From: Bacteroidota bacterium
GTDB lineage: Bacteria > Bacteroidota > Bacteroidia > Bacteroidales > B18-G4
DNA length: 37,594 bases
Assembly: GCA_018831055.1 (NCBI GenBank)
Contig: JAHJRE010000111.1
Location: forward strand, 1-37,594
Direction: 5' to 3'
In this document: one piece after another, positions 31,994 through 37,594 of the stretch
Numbering within the stretch: the first letter of the stretch is position 1
How the letters are laid out: every line of letters begins with the position of its first letter
Translations under genes and position numbers: made by a program
The notes under the pieces: generated by a model
What the model saw: the letters and a program-made list of their open reading frames with translations, nothing else
The model's database searches: none
Told to the model about the DNA's origin: nothing

Positions 31994-32397
31994 TTCTTCT
32001 CCATCAATTTTGCTTCTATGCTCAAAGTTGCATGAGGCACGCTGCGCAACCTTTCCTTGGAGATAAGCTTACCGGTAGCCCGGCAAATCCCGTAGCTTTT
32101 GTTCTCAATCCTGATCAGTGCATTCTCGAGATTCTGTATGAATTTGCTGATCCTGGCGGCCAAACGGCTGTTTTCTTCCTTCGACATTACCTGGTAACCT
32201 TCTTCAAGTATCTTGAATGTAGGTGATGTATCGTCGGTTCCGTGTTCATCGGCATTGGTGAATGCATTTGTGAGCATCTCAAGATCACGCCGGGCCTTAT
32301 CCAGTTTCTGAAGGATCAGTTGCCTGAATTCCTCCAACTCTTCATCCGAGTACCTCGTCTTGGCCTGTTCCTCACTGGGTTTGCTGTTAACGTTCAT
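31990..32397 (-). CDS. TraR/DksA family protein lacking the zinc-finger cysteines
   Basis: The 135-residue protein has a helical coiled-coil N-terminal part (about 18-90) and the C-terminal segment YGICRATGKLISKERLRSVPHATLSIEAK that marks the TraR/DksA family. Only one cysteine remains, so no zinc finger can form; this is the usual Bacteroidota form. Members bind RNA polymerase through the secondary channel; the effect here is unknown. It lies 29 bp after ileS and overlaps lspA by four bases, an arrangement common in this phylum. Confidence 0.88.
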   Translation of the reverse strand: MNVNSKPSEEQAKTRYSDEELEEFRQLILQKLDKARRDLEMLTNAFTNADEHGTDDTSPTFKILEEGYQVMSKEENSRLAARISKFIQNLENALIRIENKSYGICRATGKLISKERLRSVPHATLSIEAKLMEKK

Positions 32398-32426
32398 GTG
32401 TATGTAGATTACAATTGTTTCTGATA

Positions 32427-35400
32427 TTAATTACTCTGATCAGCTTTCTCAATAGCTACCTGTGCCCTGATATCATCGGCAAGTTCTATCTCAACTCCTG
32501 CCGTATTATCCATATTTTCAACTATATCGAGGGATTCGGCTAAGGTTTCTGAACAAATATATGAAAAATTCTGCCTGATTGCCTGATCCAGGAAATCATT
32601 TGTCAGAATTTGAATACGAATTTTATCCGTAACCTCGAAACCATTGTCTTTACGCAGGTTCTGGATACGGTTCACCAGGTCGCGGGCTATCCCTTCCTGC
32701 CGTAATTCCTCGGTGACAGTGATGTCAAGAGCTACCGTCAGATGATTCATATTGGCAATAAGCCATCCCGGTATATCCTCCGTGATGATCTCAACATCAT
32801 CCAACAGTATCTCCGCTTCCTGCCCTGCAACCTCCAGCTTGTAGCTTCCTTCGTCTTCAATCCTGGAGATGTCTTCCTGAGTGAACTTTCCAATGGCCGC
32901 CGCGATCTCCTTCATCATCTTCCCGTATCGTGGACCCAGCTTCTTGAAATCAGGCTTGATCTTCTTCACAAGAATGCCGGTTCCTTCTGTCAGGTATTCC
33001 ACCTCTTTCACATTCACCTCCGACAAAATAAGGTTCTCCACTGCCTTCAGATGTGCCAGAAATCGCTCATTGTTCACGGGTATCATGATCTTGTTCAATG
33101 GCTGGCGTACCCTGATGTTCGATTTCTTCCTGAGCGACAATACCATAGAAGAAAACTTCTGGGCCAGCTCCATCCTTTCTTCCAGGTCACGGTCAATTAA
33201 TCCCTCATCAGCCACCGGGAAGGGCACCAGATGCACAGAAACGCTTTCCTGCTTCCCTGTTACCTGATTAAGATCGGTGTATAAGCGATCCATGTAAAAT
33301 GGTGCAATGGGTGCCGATAAACTTGCCAGGGTCTCCAGGCAGGTGTACAAGGTCTGATAAGCGGATATTTTATCCTGCGAATAATCCCCCTTCCAGAAAC
33401 GCCTGCGGCTTAACCTCACATACCAGTTGCTGAGATGCTCGTCAACGAAATCGGCAATAGCACGGCCGGCACGGGTTGGCTCATAATCCGCGTAACAGGC
33501 GTCAACAAAAGATATCAGCGAGTTCAGCTCCGAAAGAATCCAGCGGTCTATCTCCGGCCTCAGAGCAATGGGGATCTCTTCCTCATGATAATCAAAGCCG
33601 TCTATGTTCGCGTAAAGAGCAAAAAATGTGTAACTATTGTAAAGCGTTCCGAAAAACTTGCGCACCACCTCCTGTATGCCGTCAAGATCAAACTTCAGGT
33701 TATCCCAGGGCTGTGAGTTGGTCATCATATACCAACGGGTAGCATCCGGACCAAACTTATGAATGGTCTCGAAAGGATCCACCGCGTTGCCGAGGCGTTT
33801 CGACATCTTATTCCCGTTCTTGTCGAGGACCAACCCGTTCGAAACACAAGTCTTATAAGAAACATCATCGAACAGCATCACGGCAATGGCATGCAGCGTG
33901 AAGAACCAACCGCGGGTCTGGTCAACCCCTTCCGCAATAAAGTCGGCCGGGAAGCTGGTTTTGAACTTCTCCCCGTTCTCAAATGGATAATGGAACTGCG
34001 CATAAGGCATGGAACCCGAATCAAACCAAACGTCGATAAGGTCTGCCTCCCGCACCATCTTTTTTCCTGAAGGCGATACCAGGATGATCTCGTCAACAAA
34101 AGGACGGTGCAGGTCAAAGGTATTGTAATTCTCTTCCGTGAAATCGCCCGGAACAAACTTCTCAAGAGGATTGGACTTCATAAACCCGGCTTTCACCGAT
34201 TTTTCGATCTCCTTTTTCAGTTGCTCCGCCGAACCGATACAAATAGCCTCTTCTCCGTCTTCAGTCCGCCAGATGGGCAAAGGTGTTCCCCAGTACCTGG
34301 AACGGCTCAGGTTCCAGTCGACCAGATTCTCCAGCCAGTTCCCGAAACGGCCTATCCCGGTAGCAGGCGGCTTCCAGTTGATCGCGAGGTTCTTCTCTAT
34401 CATCTTGTCTTTAAAGGCCGTAGTGCGGATAAACCAGCTATCCAGCGGATAATACAGGATGGGCTTGTCGGTACGCCAGCAATGCGGGTAACTGTGTTCG
34501 TATTTCTCCGTCTTAAAAGCCTTATTCTCCTTCTTCAGCTTGACGATAATGTCTACATCCACCGTCTCTACCGGGTTTTCCGGGTTCCAGGATGGGTCAT
34601 ACTCATTCTTGACAAACCTTCCTGCAAATTCTCCCATAGCCTCAACAAACTGCCCGTTTTTATTGACCATGGTGAGGGATCCTATCCCATTCTCCCGGCC
34701 TACCTTGAAGTCGTCGGCTCCAAAACTGGGCGCAATATGTACTATGCCCGTACCTTCATCGGTTGTGACAAAATCACCCGTCACCACCCGAAAAGCATCG
34801 CCGTCTTCCGGCTGGGCATAGGGCAAAAGCTGCTCATATCGAATGCCTTTTAGCTTGTTTCCTTTATACTCCCCGCAAACATGAAAGGGTATGTTTTTCT
34901 GCCCCGCTTCGTATTCTTCCAGTCTTAGCTCCGAATTCTTTTCAGGAAAATACTTTCCCAGGAGCTCTTTAGCCAGGATGACGGTGATTGGCAGGTTCGT
35001 ATATGGATTAAAAGTCTTTACGCAGAGATAATCAATCTTTTTCCCGACAGCCAATGCAGTATTTGAGGGCAGGGTCCAGGGTGTTGTGGTCCACGCCAGG
35101 AAAAACACATCTCCGTGAGCATCCTGGAACAGGAACTCACTCTGCTCATTGCGTATCACGCGAAACTGGGCCACAACCGTCGAGTCCTTAACATCCCGGT
35201 AACACCCCGGCAGGTTCAGCTCATGCGAACTCAGACCCGTGCCGGCAGCCGGTGAATAGGGCTGTATCGTATAACCCTTGTAAAGAAGACCCTTTTCATA
35301 CAAACGGCTCAGCAGGTACCATACCGTCTCAATATACTTGTTGTGAAAAGTGATATAGGGATGATCCAGGTCAACCCAGTATCCCATCTCTTCGGTGAGA

Positions 35401-35804
35401 CTGTCCCAAAGGTCTTTGAACTGCATGACCTCCTTGCGGCAGGCTTTGTTGTAATCCTCAACGGAAATCTTAGTGCCGATATCTTCCTTGGTGATTCCCA
35501 GGATCTTCTCCACCTGTATCTCCACCGGAAGACCATGGGTATCCCATCCGGCCATACGTTCAACATAATGGCCTTTCATTGTTTTGTAACGGCAGAAGAG
35601 GTCTTTGATGGCCCTGGCCATCACGTGATGGATGCCCGGTTTACCATTGGCGGAAGGCGGTCCTTCATAAAACACAAAAGGCTCATTGCCACGGGTTTGC
35701 TCCATGCTCCTGTGAAAAATGTCTTCTTTTTTCCAGGAAGCGCCAACCTCCTTCGCGATGGCCGTCAGATCTAATTTTTTGTATTCCCTGTATCTCTTTT
35801 TCAT
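32427..35804 (-). CDS. ileS: Isoleucyl-tRNA synthetase
   Basis: The 1125-residue class I synthetase has its HIGH-type motif at 57-60 (GIHH), GWDTHGLP (86-93), the editing-domain strand [11 protein letters not shown] (238-248), the eukaryote-like block [12 protein letters not shown] (441-452), DVWFDSGS (591-598), [10 protein letters not shown] (626-635) and KMSKR (666-670). The length and the HCWRTDKP block place it in the longer, eukaryote-like IleRS group, which includes mupirocin-insensitive enzymes; insensitivity here is only a possibility. It charges tRNA-Ile and edits valine. First gene of ileS-dksA-lspA. Confidence 0.97.
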   Translation of the reverse strand: MKKRYREYKKLDLTAIAKEVGASWKKEDIFHRSMEQTRGNEPFVFYEGPPSANGKPGIHHVMARAIKDLFCRYKTMKGHYVERMAGWDTHGLPVEIQVEKILGITKEDIGTKISVEDYNKACRKEVMQFKDLWDSLTEEMGYWVDLDHPYITFHNKYIETVWYLLSRLYEKGLLYKGYTIQPYSPAAGTGLSSHELNLPGCYRDVKDSTVVAQFRVIRNEQSEFLFQDAHGDVFFLAWTTTPWTLPSNTALAVGKKIDYLCVKTFNPYTNLPITVILAKELLGKYFPEKNSELRLEEYEAGQKNIPFHVCGEYKGNKLKGIRYEQLLPYAQPEDGDAFRVVTGDFVTTDEGTGIVHIAPSFGADDFKVGRENGIGSLTMVNKNGQFVEAMGEFAGRFVKNEYDPSWNPENPVETVDVDIIVKLKKENKAFKTEKYEHSYPHCWRTDKPILYYPLDSWFIRTTAFKDKMIEKNLAINWKPPATGIGRFGNWLENLVDWNLSRSRYWGTPLPIWRTEDGEEAICIGSAEQLKKEIEKSVKAGFMKSNPLEKFVPGDFTEENYNTFDLHRPFVDEIILVSPSGKKMVREADLIDVWFDSGSMPYAQFHYPFENGEKFKTSFPADFIAEGVDQTRGWFFTLHAIAVMLFDDVSYKTCVSNGLVLDKNGNKMSKRLGNAVDPFETIHKFGPDATRWYMMTNSQPWDNLKFDLDGIQEVVRKFFGTLYNSYTFFALYANIDGFDYHEEEIPIALRPEIDRWILSELNSLISFVDACYADYEPTRAGRAIADFVDEHLSNWYVRLSRRRFWKGDYSQDKISAYQTLYTCLETLASLSAPIAPFYMDRLYTDLNQVTGKQESVSVHLVPFPVADEGLIDRDLEERMELAQKFSSMVLSLRKKSNIRVRQPLNKIMIPVNNERFLAHLKAVENLILSEVNVKEVEYLTEGTGILVKKIKPDFKKLGPRYGKMMKEIAAAIGKFTQEDISRIEDEGSYKLEVAGQEAEILLDDVEIITEDIPGWLIANMNHLTVALDITVTEELRQEGIARDLVNRIQNLRKDNGFEVTDKIRIQILTNDFLDQAIRQNFSYICSETLAESLDIVENMDNTAGVEIELADDIRAQVAIEKADQSN

Positions 35805-35838
35805 TCGGAATTTCCTGCTGCTTTAACGAAATTGGCTG

Positions 35839-35846
35839 CAAAAGTA
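35839..35846 (-). promoter_or_regulatory. -7 promoter element of ileS-dksA-lspA
   Basis: Minus-strand TACTTTTG, a full TAnnTTTG match, 34 bp before the ileS ATG. Confidence 0.55.
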
Positions 35847-35890
35847 GTAAATTATATTAAGATTTTCACGAAGTTGAAAGCATCAATACC

Positions 35891-35898
35891 TATCTTTG
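35891..35898 (+). promoter_or_regulatory. -7 promoter element of the wbpD-like gene
   Basis: TATCTTTG, a full TAnnTTTG match, 20 bp before the ATG at 35919; it supports this start over the earlier frame opening at 35832. Confidence 0.55.
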
Positions 35899-35918
35899 CG
35901 GCGCTAAAGGGTATATAT

Positions 35919-36515
35919 ATGGACAAAGAATATTTCGCACACGAGACCGCGGTGATCGATGAAGGTTGTATCATTGGCAAGGGAACGAAAATCTGGCATT
36001 TCTCTCATATCATGCCGAATTGCAGGCTTGGCGAGAAGTGCAACATCGGCCAGAACTTGGTCATCTCCCCGGATGTCATCCTGGGTAACAATGTAAAAGT
36101 ACAAAACAATGTATCGATTTACACCGGGGTTATATGTGAAGACGATGTCTTCCTGGGACCATCCATGGTTTTCACCAATATCATCAATCCGCGCAGCGCG
36201 GTCATCCGTCGCGATCAGTACGTTAAAACAATAGTAAAAAAGGGAGCTTCCATCGGGGCCAACGCTACCATTGTTTGCGGACACGATATCGGCGAGTATG
36301 CTTTTATCGGCGCCGGCGCGGTAGTGACAAAGGAAGTCCTGCCCTATGCCCTGATGGTAGGTAACCCGGCCCGCCTTATCGGCTGGATGAGTGAATACGG
36401 CCACCGCCTGCATTTTGATAACACCGGCATCGCCACCTGCCCCGAAAGCAACGAAAAATACGAACTAAAAAACGGAAAAGTAAAAAAAATAACCCCCCTA
36501 AACCCTAAACCCTAA
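35919..36515 (+). CDS. wbpD: Hexapeptide-repeat N-acetyltransferase, WbpD-like
   Basis: The 198-residue protein is a left-handed beta-helix acetyltransferase; hexapeptide repeats run from about 14 to 150 and end with [26 protein letters not shown] and [13 protein letters not shown] are typical of the enzyme that N-acetylates UDP-2-acetamido-3-amino-glucuronate in the di-N-acetyl uronic acid pathway (WbpD/WlbB). The sugar goes into lipopolysaccharide or capsule. The wbpB-like gene follows, supporting the pathway. The last residues (about TPLNPKP) and the stop codon are encoded by a CCCTAAA heptamer array. Confidence 0.87.
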   Translation: MDKEYFAHETAVIDEGCIIGKGTKIWHFSHIMPNCRLGEKCNIGQNLVISPDVILGNNVKVQNNVSIYTGVICEDDVFLGPSMVFTNIINPRSAVIRRDQYVKTIVKKGASIGANATIVCGHDIGEYAFIGAGAVVTKEVLPYALMVGNPARLIGWMSEYGHRLHFDNTGIATCPESNEKYELKNGKVKKITPLNPKP

Positions 36516-36544
36516 TCCCTAATCCCTAATCCCTAAACCCCAAA
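36496..36544. repeat. Heptamer array CCCTAAW x7
   Basis: CCCTAAA x2, CCCTAAT x3, CCCTAAA, CCCCAAA. It contains the stop of the wbpD-like gene (36513-36515) and ends four bases before the ATG of the next gene. It is the same kind of word, inverted, as at 37505-37539, and equals the plant-type telomere heptamer by sequence only. Confidence 0.95.
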
Positions 36545-36547
36545 CAC

Positions 36548-37498
36548 ATGTCAAACACAAAGAACTTTGCCCTCATCGGTGCAGCCGGCTACATAGCCCC
36601 GAGGCATATGAAAGCCATTAAAGACACCGGTAATGTGCTTATTGCAGCGCTCGATAAAAACGACAGTGTAGGTATTATCGACAGCTATTTCCCGGAAGCG
36701 GATTTCTTTGTTGAGACGGAGCGTTTCGACCGCCACCTGGATAAGCTGCGCCGCAAAGGCGAGCGAAAGGTGGATTATGTCAGCATCTGCTCACCAAATT
36801 ATCTGCATGATGCCCATATTCGTCTGGCACTGCGTAATGAAGCCCATGCCATATGCGAAAAACCCATCGTACTGAACCCATGGAACGTTGATGCCCTCCA
36901 GGAACTGGAAAATGAAAGCGGCAAGAGGATCTTTAACATCCTCCAGGTAAGGCTGCATCCGGCTATCGTCGCATTGAAACAGGAAATAGAAAACGGTCCT
37001 GCCGACAAGATTTACGACATCGACCTTACCTATATCACCAGCCGCGGCCACTGGTACTACATGTCATGGAAAGGCGATATCGAAAAATCAGGTGGTGTAG
37101 CCACTAATATCGGCGTACATTTCTTCGATATGCTAACCTGGATCTTCGGTGAGGTGCGGGAAAACACCGTTCATATCTCTGAACGCGATAAAGCAGCCGG
37201 TTTCCTCATGCTGAAAAAAGCAAGAGTACGCTGGTTCCTAAGCCTTGACCCCGAAACCCTACCCGATGAAGCCATAAAAAAAGGACAGAGAACCTTCCGC
37301 TCCATCACCATCGAAGGTAAGGAACTGGAATTCAGCGACGGCTTCACCGACCTCCATACCCGCCTCTATGAACAAATCCTGCAAGACAAAGGATTCAGCA
37401 TGGAAGACGCACGCACCAGCATAGAGATCGTCTACGGCATCCGTAACTCCAAACCCGTCGGACTGAGAGGAGACTATCATCCGCTGGCAGGAAAATGA
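36548..37498 (+). CDS. wbpB: Gfo/Idh/MocA oxidoreductase, WbpB-like
   Basis: A 316-residue NAD-dependent dehydrogenase. The Rossmann motif GAAGYIAPRH (11-20), the EKP motif (104-106, Lys105) and GVHFFDML with His191 are present. The conserved blocks DSYFPEADFF, DYVSICSPNYLHDAHIRLAL and ILQVRLHP match WbpB/WlbA, which oxidises the 3-hydroxyl of UDP-N-acetylglucosaminuronate to give the 3-keto sugar for later transamination by WbpE. The aminotransferase gene is expected beyond the window. The gene is bracketed by inverted heptamer arrays. Confidence 0.88.
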   Translation: MSNTKNFALIGAAGYIAPRHMKAIKDTGNVLIAALDKNDSVGIIDSYFPEADFFVETERFDRHLDKLRRKGERKVDYVSICSPNYLHDAHIRLALRNEAHAICEKPIVLNPWNVDALQELENESGKRIFNILQVRLHPAIVALKQEIENGPADKIYDIDLTYITSRGHWYYMSWKGDIEKSGGVATNIGVHFFDMLTWIFGEVRENTVHISERDKAAGFLMLKKARVRWFLSLDPETLPDEAIKKGQRTFRSITIEGKELEFSDGFTDLHTRLYEQILQDKGFSMEDARTSIEIVYGIRNSKPVGLRGDYHPLAGK

Positions 37499-37504
37499 AG
37501 CGGA

Positions 37505-37594
37505 GTTAGGGATTAGGGATTAGGGGTTAGGGGTTAGGAAAGTTCAGCAACCAGTTCCCAGTACCCAGCAACCATATAACCATATAACCATATA
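37505..37594. repeat. Three adjoining short-period arrays at the right edge
   Basis: GTTAGGG, ATTAGGG, ATTAGGG, GTTAGGG, GTTAGGA (37505-37539) begin six bases after the wbpB-like stop. Then TCAGCAA, CCAGTTC, CCAGTAC, CCAGCAA (37544-37571), also in 7-bp register, and CCATATAA (8 bp) nearly three times to the end of the window. Confidence 0.9.

Noticed and set aside
34107-34853. 248-residue frame opposite ileS
   Set aside because: Antisense shadow of a conserved synthetase gene, with no domain or start signal.
36496-37539. Chromosome end or eukaryotic telomere
   Set aside because: The heptamers resemble plant telomere repeats, but arrays are short, inverted, inside a bacterial gene cluster, and belong to a wider class of 7-bp arrays of other sequence.

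Overview
The window looks like a chromosomal segment of an anaerobic or facultative member of the Bacteroidota. Evidence: a protein with a C-terminal type IX secretion (Por) sorting domain; GH97 and GH13 glycosidases; a mce-mmdA-oadG-biotin carrier-oadB cluster for the succinate/propionate pathway; the gene order ileS-dksA-lspA; many N-terminally anchored redox proteins of anaerobes; and at least eleven intergenic matches to the Bacteroidota -7 promoter element TAnnTTTG placed just upstream of plausible start codons. No rRNA, tRNA, integrase, transposase, phage or CRISPR-Cas gene was found.

Layout. 1-1860: an 89-bp tandem repeat, an AAA+/DUF4143 ATPase gene and a repeat-rich spacer. 1862-4555: a divergent pair, a cytoplasmic GH13 glycosidase (minus) and a PagL-like outer-membrane lipid A deacylase (plus). 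4716-9505: a small GRAM-domain protein, a secreted T9SS protein and a GH97 glycosidase. 9648-11157: lemA-M48 protease operon. 11220-13637: a lone MacB/FtsX-type permease. 13811-20492: a nitrosative-stress and nitrite-ammonification region: a Crp/Fnr regulator with an aldo/keto reductase behind it, divergent from a His-rich ferredoxin-like gene and hcp, followed by nrfHA. 20493-21263: a mosaic of repeats. 21264-24820: a soluble PAS histidine kinase, an Rcp1-like receiver and a REC-histidine kinase hybrid. 24792-26223: patatin-udk. 26347-30491: methylmalonyl-CoA epimerase and the Na+-pumping methylmalonyl-CoA decarboxylase. 30492-31384: palindromic repeat arrays. 31385-35804: ileS-dksA-lspA. 35919-37498: wbpD- and wbpB-like genes for a 2,3-diacetamido uronic acid sugar of a surface glycan; the cluster probably continues past the window edge.

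How the genes fit together. A palindrome (TGTAACA-TT-TGTTACA) lies between the Crp/Fnr gene and the ferredoxin-hcp operon, centred about 42 bp before the predicted start of the operon, the position of a class II activator. A second Crp-type palindrome (TGTGA-N6-TCACA) sits over the predicted start point of the propionate operon, where it would repress. Together they suggest that this redox or nitrosative regulator, or a paralogue, switches between nitrogen-oxide detoxification/respiration and propionate fermentation. This is inference from sequence.

The most unusual property of the window is its intergenic DNA. At about ten places unrelated short sequences repeat with the same 7-bp period (for example CATTATT, CCCTAAT, CCCAGTA, CAGGTTG, TCATCTC). 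Several arrays touch or overlap start or stop codons. In addition there are arrays with 39-bp, 52/53-bp and 89-bp periods, all with palindromic content.
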